From positions 1 to 24,497 of the forward strand of contig JAUWHQ010000152.1 of the NCBI GenBank assembly GCA_030605805.1: a stretch of 24,497 nt of DNA. The letters are read 5' to 3'. This document shows positions 1 through 7,037 of this stretch, piece by piece. Position 1 is the stretch's first letter. Each line of letters opens with the position of its first letter. A program made the position numbers and the translations under genes. Source of the DNA: Methanosarcinales archaeon (GTDB lineage Archaea; Halobacteriota; Methanosarcinia; Methanosarcinales; Methanogasteraceae). The notes below the pieces were generated by a model, which saw only the letters and a list, made by a program, of their open reading frames with translations, was not told the DNA's origin and made no database searches.

Positions 1-81
1 GATAAACTTGCCTGTGAATGTCGTGGTGTCGTGTAGATAGAATGCGACCGTTTCTTTGATCGTTTCATGCCGGGGGTGCAT
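1..81 (-). CDS. 5' end of a gene leaving the window (unknown; possibly a membrane channel protein)
   Basis: An ATG at 81 opens an uninterrupted minus-strand frame of 27 codons that runs off the left edge. The peptide begins MHPRHETIKETVAFYL and continues HDTTTFTGKFI. It reads like a real N-terminus: a charged amphipathic helix followed by what may be the approach to a first membrane helix. The pattern FYLHDT..T..GK loosely recalls the N-terminus of archaeal voltage-gated ion-channel proteins, but that is only an impression from 27 residues. Support for the start comes from a TATA-like element about 28 nt upstream, which would give a leaderless transcript beginning at or next to this ATG. It is divergently oriented to the cyclophilin gene. 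Confidence 0.5.
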   Translation of the reverse strand, partial: MHPRHETIKETVAFYLHDTTTFTGKFI

Positions 82-104
82 AGAATAAATATCGGTTGAT
101 ATGT

Positions 105-113
105 TAATATATA
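105..113 (-). promoter_or_regulatory. TATA box for the left-edge gene
   Basis: Minus strand reads TATATATTA. Its centre is about 26 nt before position 83, and the ATG is at 81, so the mRNA would be leaderless or nearly so, a common archaeal arrangement. The inference rests on spacing and base composition only. Confidence 0.4.
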
Positions 114-580
114 CTCGCCTGAAAAGTTATCTGGCAGATCAACAAATGAGGGCGATAACGTTGAGTGCTTCTGATATCGAATCGGGAACGATGCGCGAAG
201 TCTGCGCCCATGCAATGCCGGACAGAAGCGCGATCACACAGGCTGCGCTGCACGGCGTGTGCGCTCTGCGTGAAGATAACCATCAACGCAAACGTCGTCC
301 GTGTGGTTTTGAGATGCATACCTTGATAGCAGGGTGACGGAGTTCTTTGTAGGGGCGGGGGTCGAGGTTGTGTGGATGGGCGATAACTACTCTGAATAAC
401 AATCAAACCCATGAGCATGGGCGTTGATACCGTAGATTTCCAATCAAAGACTCGTGACCGCAAAATGAATTTCTCATGCACGGACGAGCGACAAAAACCG
501 GAGAAACAACATCCAACCATCCCAACAGAAACCCTTAACTAAAACCCCAAACATTACCAATCTCCACAGAGGCATCAACC
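114..580. other. Intergenic region without a supportable gene
   Basis: This stretch separates the divergent left-edge gene and the cyclophilin gene. Open frames exist on both strands (101-337 plus, 104-520 minus), but their translations are rich in Arg, Ser, His and Cys, have no recognisable domain, and lack ribosome-binding sites. I see no tRNA-like cloverleaf, CRISPR repeat or terminator. The last 13 nt hold the cyclophilin ribosome-binding site (AGAGG at 568-572). Confidence 0.5.
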
Positions 581-1006
581 ATGAAGAGAGCAATCATCGA
601 AACCAAAAAAGGCGACATAGTCCTCGAACTGTTCGAAAAAGACGCACCGAACACAGTTACAAATTTTGTAAAGCTCGTCAACAAGGGGTTCTACAACGGA
701 CTCAAATTTCACCGGGTCATTCCGAACTTCATGATCCAGGGCGGCTGTCCGAGAGGCGACGGCACAGGCGGACCTGGGTATATGATAAAGTGCGAGATAA
801 ACCCGCGAAAGCACACGAAAGGCGCACTATCGATGGCGCATGCCGGAAAGAACACCGGCGGCAGCCAGTTCTTTATCACGCACTCGCCGCAGCCACATCT
901 TGATGGAGTGCATACCGTATTCGGTCAGGTGGTTGAGGGCATGGATGTGGTGAACAAGGTCAAGCAGGGCGATGTTATGGAGCGGGTCAGGGTTGTTGAG
1001 GGGTGA
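581..1006 (+). CDS. Cyclophilin-type peptidyl-prolyl cis-trans isomerase
   Basis: This 141-residue single-domain cyclophilin catalyses cis-trans isomerisation of X-Pro bonds and has no signal peptide, so it is probably a cytosolic folding helper. Visible family motifs in order are the N-terminal strand with GDIVLELF, the catalytic FHRVIPNFMIQGG (the Arg is the key catalytic residue), GTGGPGY, GALSMAHAG, GSQFFI, and PQPHLDGVHTVFGQV. The Trp that binds cyclosporin in eukaryotic cyclophilins is His here, as in many prokaryotic members. The start ATG has AGAGG 8 nt upstream. The last 15 codons (959-1003) resemble a relic at 3500-3544 beyond the next three genes. Length and motifs are normal for the family, so confidence is high. 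Confidence 0.95.
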   Translation: MKRAIIETKKGDIVLELFEKDAPNTVTNFVKLVNKGFYNGLKFHRVIPNFMIQGGCPRGDGTGGPGYMIKCEINPRKHTKGALSMAHAGKNTGGSQFFITHSPQPHLDGVHTVFGQVVEGMDVVNKVKQGDVMERVRVVEG

Positions 1007-1116
1007 GACGTCGTTCGTTCACGCATTCGGTACCGCTCCGTAGATCCGGTCTTAATCAATATTTATTTATGAAATGCCCTCTATCCACGGGAAATCCCTC
1101 GGAAGTGTTCCATAAG

Positions 1117-1124
1117 CTTTATAG
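1117..1124 (+). promoter_or_regulatory. Candidate TATA box for the AT-rich three-gene operon
   Basis: CTTTATAG sits in the 244-nt gap between the cyclophilin stop and the first cassette gene and would place a transcription start near 1147, leaving a leader of about 100 nt. An AT-rich run at 1056-1072 (AATATTTATTTATG) is an alternative. The 62-codon frame at 1003-1191 has no support and I do not call it. No terminator hairpin is evident after the cyclophilin. Confidence 0.3.
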
Positions 1125-1250
1125 ACAAGAAGATAAAAAGCAGATCAAGCACAATGTTCAGGCAGCACTTTCCACATCGGAAAGACTGTGAACCAATCTC
1201 AGAAGGATAACCAAAACCCGTAGTAATCACAAAAATATGCGGTGACAAGT

Positions 1251-1793
1251 ATGGAATTCGATAAGATACTGCGCACAGATGATTTATCTGAATACTATGT
1301 AGATTGGTTAGACGAAGACATTGTTGTAGATTGGATGAAATGTGCGGAATATCTGATTGATAAACATAATTATAATCAAATTGTTGTCGAACACAAAAAA
1401 CTGGCGGACGGCAGGAACGAAAAATTCAAGGTCGGAATCCAAACAAGAAACGTTGATGTTTCTAAGGTTGCTAATTCACTACAAGACAAAAGAATAGTTG
1501 AAGATGCGGGTATTGCAATGGGTCTTCTCATAACTCAGTGGTTAAGACCATTGAAATTTATTCGTGTGCTAAAAACGGGAGATGGGTATGATTACTACTA
1601 TTTACCCCGTAATAGCAACGAAGAGGAATTGATAGAAATGACGGGAACGGAGATACCTGATGGGGGTACAGAAAGGTTGAGGAGCAAAATAAGAAAATTT
1701 AAAGATAAACACCCAGACACGTCAGGCTATATTTCGGTTAGTTGTTTTTACGATAAGGTTCAGATACATTGGGGGCATAGAAATGATTCTTGA
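1251..1793 (+). CDS. Unknown acidic protein, first gene of the PCNA-like cassette
   Basis: About 180 residues, no recognised family, no signal peptide or membrane segment. An upstream in-frame GTG exists at 1242, but the ATG at 1251 is preferred because GGTGA (1241-1245) lies 5 nt ahead of it. The N-terminal half is rich in Asp and Glu. The C-terminal half has a beta-rich stretch GDGYDYYYLP, then ELIEMTGTEIPDGG, a basic helix (ERLRSKIRKFKDKH) and a strand SGYISVSCFYDKVQIHWG. That strand-helix-strand pattern with D..E-x-T-G loosely recalls reduced PD-(D/E)XK-like folds, but the evidence is weak and I assign no function. Its 3' end overlaps the next gene by 11 nt. Base composition is much more AT-rich than the cyclophilin, which suggests acquisition. 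Confidence 0.75.
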   Translation: MEFDKILRTDDLSEYYVDWLDEDIVVDWMKCAEYLIDKHNYNQIVVEHKKLADGRNEKFKVGIQTRNVDVSKVANSLQDKRIVEDAGIAMGLLITQWLRPLKFIRVLKTGDGYDYYYLPRNSNEEELIEMTGTEIPDGGTERLRSKIRKFKDKHPDTSGYISVSCFYDKVQIHWGHRNDS

Positions 1794-2721
1794 TACTATG
1801 GATGAAACGATGAGGAAATTGATTAGAACGATTTCAAGTAACTTTATACGCGCTCAAAAAGAGGAAAACGGAGATATAACTAATAGGAATCGTTATTTAG
1901 AACAAGCTAGCTTCGGTAGCATATATTTAGCCAGACTTTTATCTGAAAGGGGGGCTATTATAGAAAGTTCTAAATACTTACTATCAGCCGCTCATTCTTA
2001 CGAGAAATCTGGGGCTATTAATCATGCAATTGCTTGTTATGATAAAATAATTGAAATTGGAGAAACGGATTTTTCAAACGATGCACGAGAAGGATTATCT
2101 ATGCTGAAGCGTTTTAGAATGGATGAAATAGATTTGGGTACAAAAGAAGGCAAAATGGCTGCTCTTGATTCCTTGGTTTGGAAACATCCCGGACTAACAA
2201 CTGCTCACGCATTACAATATTTTTTAGAAGAGTTTGATCAGGAACTATGCCCAACATCTGTCAGGTTATATGCACGGGAATTAAAAGAAAGAAAGAGAGT
2301 AACAATCTGGGGCGGACCGCAAGGAAGACCCTATCATATTTACCCAAATGTGGTAGATTTGGCAACTAGAAAGGGGCATTATGGAAAAGAAACTCTTGTA
2401 CATGGTTCTGTGGAATCTAGAATCACGGAAGACTTTAGAATAAAATTTGAAAAATGGAACTATAATAAAGAGATGTTCATACTAAACGGAACAATCAATC
2501 CAAAGGTTGTCATGGCAATAGACATGGAGGGGTTTGTCAAGAATCTGAAAAGTTTTTCAGAACCCGGGTTTCGTGTAAGTGCGATAGGCATACTTGAAAA
2601 CTTTCAGGATTTAGCAGGTGATGGATACGAAACTAATTTGAAAGAAAACTTGGATGTAATAGATTCTAACGTTCTTATTGATGGCTATACCGATGCCATC
2701 ATCTATAATGGAGCGGGTTAG
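1783..2721 (+). CDS. Helical-repeat (TPR-like) and winged-helix-like protein, second gene of the cassette
   Basis: 312 residues. The ATG at 1783 follows GGGGG (1771-1775) by 7 nt and overlaps the end of the previous gene by 11 nt, so the two are translationally coupled. A second ATG at 1798 has no comparable site. Residues about 30-110 form paired amphipathic helices of TPR character (for example SYEKSGAINHAIACYDKIIE). Residues about 120-190 look like a winged-helix unit: a Leu-rich helix, PTSVRLYARELKERKRV as a possible recognition helix, and a short wing (GGPQGRPYHIYP). The C-terminal 110 residues are alpha/beta and unassigned. The combination suggests a regulator or scaffold that binds DNA, which is inference. 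The gene is AT-rich like its neighbours and ends with TAG directly followed by the next gene's ribosome-binding site. Confidence 0.75.
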   Translation: MILDTMDETMRKLIRTISSNFIRAQKEENGDITNRNRYLEQASFGSIYLARLLSERGAIIESSKYLLSAAHSYEKSGAINHAIACYDKIIEIGETDFSNDAREGLSMLKRFRMDEIDLGTKEGKMAALDSLVWKHPGLTTAHALQYFLEEFDQELCPTSVRLYARELKERKRVTIWGGPQGRPYHIYPNVVDLATRKGHYGKETLVHGSVESRITEDFRIKFEKWNYNKEMFILNGTINPKVVMAIDMEGFVKNLKSFSEPGFRVSAIGILENFQDLAGDGYETNLKENLDVIDSNVLIDGYTDAIIYNGAG

Positions 2722-2731
2722 GGGGAAATAA

Positions 2732-3478
2732 TTGACTCAATCCCTGCAAATTCCAAACGGAATACCCATGTACTTGCTGGGTACACTTCTAAATGATTTT
2801 GATCCGATCTTTTGTCAAGCTCGTGGCAATTCAATACACTTTATTGGTGCTAGAAATCACTTAGCAGTTCATCTGGAGGTATTTGATCGCGGTGGGGGTT
2901 TACTGGATATGACAGACATGAATTGGAACTATGAATATGCTTTTGATAGCGCTGAAGTGAAAGAGCGTATAGCTTGGTTCAGGACAAAAGCAAATTCGAA
3001 CACAAATAATAGATTGAGTATTGAGCCATACGAGAATGAAATACGTATTTCTAACAGCATTGTCAACACAAAATTACGTTCTTTTGTTGAGCGCCCCTCT
3101 ATCCCAAAAATTCCAGAGATGGATGGCGGAGTACTGGTTAAAATTACGGATCTGAAAGAAATGGTTGGACAAGTGAGTTCTATTGGGGAAGAAACTGTTA
3201 GATTAATATTGTCTGACTCAAAACTTCGAATGAGCGGCTCTACGCACGATCATACAGTTTATACTGTGCACACCGTGCAGCCCCAAAAAAGTAATAAAAT
3301 AGAACAAGAACGATCTACTCTTTGCTTTAAAGCGATGCTATTAATTAGCTGTCAACTTGCTTCTGAAGTTACCTCCAGTTCAGCCGAGTTAAGATTCTAT
3401 CCGGGCGGAGCGTCCCAAATATATGCCACCGGAAGTAATGTTTCAGTGCGTTGTCTTTTAACGGCAGTGAAACAATAG
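2732..3478 (+). CDS. Diverged PCNA-like sliding clamp protein, third gene of the cassette
   Basis: 248 residues, the usual length of archaeal PCNA. The start is TTG at 2732, supported by GGGGG at 2721-2725 that overlaps the previous stop. An ATG at 2768 would cut into the first strand. PCNA-like pattern: residues 16-50 have helix LLGTLLNDF, then strands FCQARGNSIHFIGA and NHLAVHLEVF, corresponding to the edGi-l-a-D-s-hvalv region. Residues 70-112 match the helix and strand pair of domain 1. Residues 113-135 resemble the interdomain connector, ending IPKIPEMDGGVLVKI. Residues 140-185 (DLKEMVGQV, ETVRLILSDSKLRMSGS) match the second-domain helix and strands. The C-terminus has a helix followed by AELRFYPGGASQIYATG and a final strand, as in PCNA. 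Clamps encircle DNA and recruit replication and repair enzymes. Sequence identity is low, so the assignment is by pattern. Confidence 0.6.
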   Translation: MTQSLQIPNGIPMYLLGTLLNDFDPIFCQARGNSIHFIGARNHLAVHLEVFDRGGGLLDMTDMNWNYEYAFDSAEVKERIAWFRTKANSNTNNRLSIEPYENEIRISNSIVNTKLRSFVERPSIPKIPEMDGGVLVKITDLKEMVGQVSSIGEETVRLILSDSKLRMSGSTHDHTVYTVHTVQPQKSNKIEQERSTLCFKAMLLISCQLASEVTSSSAELRFYPGGASQIYATGSNVSVRCLLTAVKQ

Positions 3479-3499
3479 CCAGTTCACGCCCATTAAAGG

Positions 3500-3544
3500 A
3501 TCAAGCATGGTAACACCATGAAGCAGGTCCGGGTGGTTGAGGAT
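3500..3544 (+). pseudogene. Relic of a cyclophilin C-terminus
   Basis: In one frame this reads IKHGNTMKQVRVVED, against VKQGDVMERVRVVEG at the end of the intact cyclophilin (959-1003). Counting by eye, 31 of 45 bases match, and the mismatches mostly preserve amino-acid character, which points to an old coding sequence and not chance. A stop (TAA at 3494-3496) lies just before it and no start is available. It marks the right border of the AT-rich cassette and continues as an open but unsupported frame into the methyltransferase start. It may be the displaced tail of the gene into which the cassette inserted, or the last trace of a second cyclophilin gene. Confidence 0.6.
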
Positions 3545-3603
3545 TGGGGGCGAGTCTGGGACAAACGTGGACACGTGTTTAACTCAACGCCCACTATAAA
3601 AGG

Positions 3604-4536
3604 ATGATAAAGTTGGATAACAAAAGACGCGGCACAAAGACAAGTTCTTTCGGAACTCCCGGCAGGATAAGCCACGATTCCACAGCATTCTACACAAGCA
3701 AGCTGTACGAAGACATTTCAGGCGAAAAGAAAGTAGAATACACAGAAAACCCGGTCCCACCCGTATCTTTGAACAAAATCCTACAAAAATCATCCGAATC
3801 GATGGATGAACTGCCCGACAGCAGCATTCACCTGATGGTAACCTCGCCGCCGTACAATGTCGGAAAGGATTACGATGAAGACCTGACCCTTGAAAGCTAC
3901 AGGAATTTCCTGAAGCGAGTGTGGCAGGAAGTCCGCAGAGTCCTTGTTCCCGGCGGGCGGGCGTGCATCAACGTCGCAAACCTCGGCAGGAAGCCATACA
4001 TCCCGCTTCACGCCTTCATCGTCGAAGACATGATCGAACTTGGATTTCTGATGAGAGGCGAGGTTATATGGGATAAAGCGTCAAGTGCAAGCCCGTCCAC
4101 CGCATGGGGAAGCTGGCAGTCCGCCGCAAACCCGACGCTTCGGGACGTGCACGAATACATCCTGATATTCTCCAAAGACACGTTTGGCAGGAAAAATCCC
4201 GATAAAAGAGAGAATACGATCTCAAAGGAGGAATTTCTCGAGCTTACAAAGAGCGTCTGGCGATTTCCGGCAGAACGCGCAAAGAAGATCGGGCATCCTG
4301 CGCCGTTTCCGGTGGAACTGCCATATCGGACGATCCAGCTCTACACGTTCGAGGGAGAGATCGTTCTGGATCCGTTCATGGGTAGCGGGCAGACCGGGAT
4401 TGCGGCGATGAAGGCGAACCGCCGCTATGTCGGGTACGAGATCGATCGGGAGTATGTGAGGTTGGCAGAAAAGCGGATTCAGGAGTTCAGGTTGGAATCC
4501 CGGTCTCCAACACTCTCCGATTTTGCGGAGAAATGA
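3604..4536 (+). CDS. Beta-class DNA methyltransferase, probably N4-cytosine-specific
   Basis: 310 residues. It transfers a methyl group from S-adenosylmethionine to an exocyclic amino group in DNA. Motif IV is TSPPYNVG at residues 80-87 and the AdoMet-binding motif I is DPFMGSGQTG at 256-265. This IV-before-I order defines the beta class, and Ser before PPY is typical of N4-cytosine enzymes, though some N6-adenine enzymes share it. The block RACINVANLGRKPYIPL and SASPSTAWGSW are recognisable from archaeal and bacterial relatives. No restriction endonuclease is adjacent, so it is an orphan unless the upstream cassette is functionally linked. The start is uncertain: ATG at 3604 has AAAGG directly against it, and TTG at 3613 is an alternative. 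The next ATG, at codon 67, would remove conserved sequence. Base composition matches the chromosomal neighbours, unlike the upstream cassette. Confidence 0.9.
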   Translation: MIKLDNKRRGTKTSSFGTPGRISHDSTAFYTSKLYEDISGEKKVEYTENPVPPVSLNKILQKSSESMDELPDSSIHLMVTSPPYNVGKDYDEDLTLESYRNFLKRVWQEVRRVLVPGGRACINVANLGRKPYIPLHAFIVEDMIELGFLMRGEVIWDKASSASPSTAWGSWQSAANPTLRDVHEYILIFSKDTFGRKNPDKRENTISKEEFLELTKSVWRFPAERAKKIGHPAPFPVELPYRTIQLYTFEGEIVLDPFMGSGQTGIAAMKANRRYVGYEIDREYVRLAEKRIQEFRLESRSPTLSDFAEK

Positions 4537-4621
4537 TACTCCGCGGTGCTTCGCAAACCTCGCAGCCAGTTCTCCACCAGTTATATCAGATCGCAGCCCC
4601 ATAATCTTGATCGAATCAACC

Positions 4622-5128
4622 ATGAAGATACACCTGACAGCCGGAACCTGCGAGATACCAGACGTAGGCGTTTTCCTCCGCACGATAGGCAGCATCGCAT
4701 CAAAATACGGCATCACCGTTCAGGCGATCGACGCCGACAGGATAGCTGGCAGGGAGCACGTCCTCGCCGCAGCAGAAAAAGCGACCCGGGCGATGGAGCG
4801 TTCCTGCAACATCTCTGGCGACCCGGGCATGGAAATACTGCTGTATGCATCCGGAAACCGCCAGATCAAGAAAGCATTGTCGATGGGCGTCAGGAATGGC
4901 AGGAATAACGTAATCCTCGTCGCTGTCGGAGAGGATATCCCGGATGCGGCGGCACGCGAGCTTGGAAAACTCGTGGATGAGGCGGATGTGACCGGATACA
5001 GGCGCGAAAAACGGGATGCAATCGTCTCCTTCTTCGGCATCACCGAAAGCGAGATTGCGGCGGTGGGCGAGGCGAAGATCCCAAAACTCGTGCTCGAGCG
5101 GGTGGCGCTTGTGGATGTGCTGAAATGA
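4622..5128 (+). CDS. KEOPS complex subunit Cgi121-like protein
   Basis: 168 residues from the ATG at 4622. The frame extends upstream but that part is not protein-like. In archaea KEOPS (Kae1, Bud32, Cgi121, Pcc1) makes the N6-threonylcarbamoyladenosine modification at tRNA position 37, and Cgi121 binds tRNA and Bud32. Visible features are the N-terminal strand MKIHLTAGTC, a long helix, the central AIDADRIAGREHVLAAAEKA, MEILLYASGNRQIKKALSMG, and the conserved strand NVILVAVGED. Length is typical of the family. It lies 34 nt before the tRNA 2-thiolation gene, so two tRNA-modification genes are neighbours. There is no clear ribosome-binding site. A TTATAT at 4581-4586 could be a TATA element giving a very short leader. 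Confidence 0.85.
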   Translation: MKIHLTAGTCEIPDVGVFLRTIGSIASKYGITVQAIDADRIAGREHVLAAAEKATRAMERSCNISGDPGMEILLYASGNRQIKKALSMGVRNGRNNVILVAVGEDIPDAAARELGKLVDEADVTGYRREKRDAIVSFFGITESEIAAVGEAKIPKLVLERVALVDVLK

Positions 5129-5162
5129 TCAACCAAGCGGCGAACAGAGAGTTTCTCAAGCT

Positions 5163-6137
5163 TTGTACACCATCTCATCAATAAATAAAAATCGCGCTTT
5201 CAATCACTCAAGTAAGAAGGTATCAAAAATCACCACCAGACACCCATGCACCAGATGCGACAACCCCGCAGTCATATTCCAGCCATACTCAGGCATGCAC
5301 CTCTGCGAGAAACATCTGATCGATGATGTTACGCGGAAAGCCAAGCGAGACCTCAGAAAGTACAACCTCAAGCCAGGCACAATCGCTGTCGCATTGAGCG
5401 GCGGAAAGGACAGCTCCGCGCTCCTGTATCTCCTGCACACCATCCTCGCGCCGAACCGAAAGATCAAGATCCTCGCGATCACGGTTGACGAAGGCATCAG
5501 CGGCTATCGCGCGAAGACGATCGAAAACGCAAGCAACCTTGCATCCAGCCTCGGAATCGAGCACACCATCGTCTCGTTCGAGGACGCATTTGGAAGAACG
5601 CTCGATGACCTCTTAGAAACAACCGCCCACCCGCCCTGCTCCCTCTGCGGTGCGCTGCGCAAGAACCTGCTCAACAGGACGGCAAAGAAACTCGGCGCCA
5701 GTTATCTTGCGATCGGGCACAACCTCGATGATGAGGCGCAGACGATCATTATCAATCACCTGCGCGGTGACATCCGGCGGCTGGTCAGGCTCTCGCACGC
5801 GAGGGTGCAGCCCGGACTCGTGCCGCGCATCAAGCCGCTCCGGCGCGTTCCGGAAAACGAGGTCGCAGCGTACGCGGGCGCGGTCGGACTCCCGATCTGC
5901 CCGAAAGCGTGCCCGTACGTGGGTGAGGCATACCGGCTCGGGGTGCGGGTCTTCTTAAGTGAGTTTGAGGAGAAGCATCCCGGAACCAGACACGGGATCG
6001 TGCGCGGGTTTGACAGGATGGTCGGTGCGCTCCTGAATACATACCCCAGAGCGGCTCTTGTGCCGTGCAGAATCTGTGGCGAGCCATGCACGGACGGAGT
6101 GTGTCAGGCATGTAAATTGCTCGGCAGGACTGGCTAA
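5163..6137 (+). CDS. ncsA: tRNA 2-thiolation protein of the NcsA/Ncs6/TtuA family
   Basis: 324 residues from TTG 5163. It adenylates a tRNA uridine and installs sulfur. Features in order are an N-terminal zinc finger (C29, C32, C48, H51), the PP-loop ATP-pyrophosphatase motif SGGKDSS (79-85), VDEGISGYR, C159/C162 in PPCSLCGALRKN and C250 in KACPY (positions matching the iron-sulfur ligands of this family), GHNLDDEAQ (185-193), and a C-terminal zinc finger (C302, C305, C314, C317). The start is odd. No in-frame ATG or GTG precedes the zinc finger. TTG 5163 lacks a good ribosome-binding site, whereas AAGAAGGT (about 5213-5220) sits before an ATC at 5229, only six codons ahead of the first zinc ligand. 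The family and function are secure. Substrate position (34 or 54) cannot be told from sequence. Confidence 0.9.
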   Translation: MYTISSINKNRAFNHSSKKVSKITTRHPCTRCDNPAVIFQPYSGMHLCEKHLIDDVTRKAKRDLRKYNLKPGTIAVALSGGKDSSALLYLLHTILAPNRKIKILAITVDEGISGYRAKTIENASNLASSLGIEHTIVSFEDAFGRTLDDLLETTAHPPCSLCGALRKNLLNRTAKKLGASYLAIGHNLDDEAQTIIINHLRGDIRRLVRLSHARVQPGLVPRIKPLRRVPENEVAAYAGAVGLPICPKACPYVGEAYRLGVRVFLSEFEEKHPGTRHGIVRGFDRMVGALLNTYPRAALVPCRICGEPCTDGVCQACKLLGRTG

Positions 6138-6146
6138 CATCGATAA

Positions 6147-6157
6147 CTTTTAAATAA
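6147..6157 (+). promoter_or_regulatory. TATA box of the HdrE/HdrD-like operon
   Basis: CTTTTAAATAA closely fits the archaeal TATA consensus and sits 10 nt after the thiolase stop codon. Transcription would start near 6178, giving a leader of about 45 nt that carries the strong ribosome-binding site AAAGGAGG (6211-6218). Confidence 0.6.
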
Positions 6158-6224
6158 CATAACTCCAATGAAAAGATCATAAAGGTGATAACCTTTGATT
6201 ATGATAGGCTAAAGGAGGCTAAAT

Positions 6225-7037
6225 ATGGTAGAACATATGGCAGAGTATTACAGTGGTTTGTCTGTTGACAATACCCTGACCTTCGGAGTTGCGCTTGTTA
6301 TGGGATTTATAGCAGTCATCGCCTGTTTTGGCGGTATCCTCTTTCAAATGAAGAAATGGGGCTATGGATCGGCAGGCTATGGAAAAGAGGGTCAGAAAGG
6401 CAGCATCGGCGGTTTCCTGAAACTGCTCCTCTCCCAGATCTTCGACAAGAAACATGAGCAGGGCGTGCTCACGACTCTTGTGATGGACATCCTGATCCAG
6501 CGGCGCATCCTGAAGCGAAGCGTCCTCAGATGGGTCATGCATATAACGATCTTCTGGGGCTGGATCATGCTCTTCGTCTTCTCGATGGGAATCTTCGTGG
6601 TGGAACTCTTAAGCAAGGCAGGCATATATCATGCTGAGGTACATCCACTCGTCGAGAACTTTCCGTTGATCGTGACGTTGAACTCGGTATTCGGATATGT
6701 ATTGTTCATTGGTGTGCTGATTGCAATCGCAAGACGGCTCTTCATAAAAGAGGTTCGAGAGGGTACCACGTTCTACGATTTGTTCCTGATCTGGGGACTG
6801 TTCGTAATCGTGATAACGGGCTTCATCTCAGAGGGCATCAGGTATGCCGGCACCGAATATGCCACCGCGCTCACCGATCTCTGGAGTCTTGGAATCAGCA
6901 ATACAGCAGCGCCACCAGCCGCGCTCTTCCACGTGGTGATCTCGCTGCTCTTCTGTGTTGCGATGATACCGTTCACGAAGTACATCCACATCATCGCAAC
7001 CCCGCTCTCGATACTTGCCCACGGAGGTGGTGAATAA
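6225..7037 (+). CDS. Cytochrome-b-like membrane subunit (HdrE/DsrM/NarI type)
   Basis: 270 residues with five predicted membrane helices at about 18-41, 103-128, 146-170, 185-206 and 233-250. Histidines suited to heme b ligation are H106 (in VMHITIFWGW), H236 (LFHVV) and H255 (YIHII). Proteins of this family move electrons between a membrane quinone or methanophenazine pool and a cytoplasmic iron-sulfur partner. The start has an excellent AAAGGAGG 6 nt upstream. The stop TAA overlaps the ATG of the next gene (TAATG), so the two subunits are translationally coupled. Size and partner match HdrE of heterodisulfide reductase, but DsrM-type subunits look similar and the physiological acceptor cannot be settled from sequence. 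Confidence 0.85.
   Translation: MVEHMAEYYSGLSVDNTLTFGVALVMGFIAVIACFGGILFQMKKWGYGSAGYGKEGQKGSIGGFLKLLLSQIFDKKHEQGVLTTLVMDILIQRRILKRSVLRWVMHITIFWGWIMLFVFSMGIFVVELLSKAGIYHAEVHPLVENFPLIVTLNSVFGYVLFIGVLIAIARRLFIKEVREGTTFYDLFLIWGLFVIVITGFISEGIRYAGTEYATALTDLWSLGISNTAAPPAALFHVVISLLFCVAMIPFTKYIHIIATPLSILAHGGGE

Noticed and set aside
104..520. 138-codon minus-strand frame (and 101-337 on the plus strand)
   Set aside because: Composition is not protein-like, there is no ribosome-binding site or domain, and the frames shadow each other in an intergenic region.
1003..1191. 62-codon frame after the cyclophilin
   Set aside because: It begins inside the cyclophilin stop region, has no ribosome-binding site or recognised motif, and overlaps the likely promoter of the next operon.
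3591..3603. TATA-like CTATAAAAG just before the methyltransferase
   Set aside because: It is too close to the ATG to serve as its promoter unless the start is far downstream, which would delete conserved sequence. It may instead act as the ribosome-binding region.
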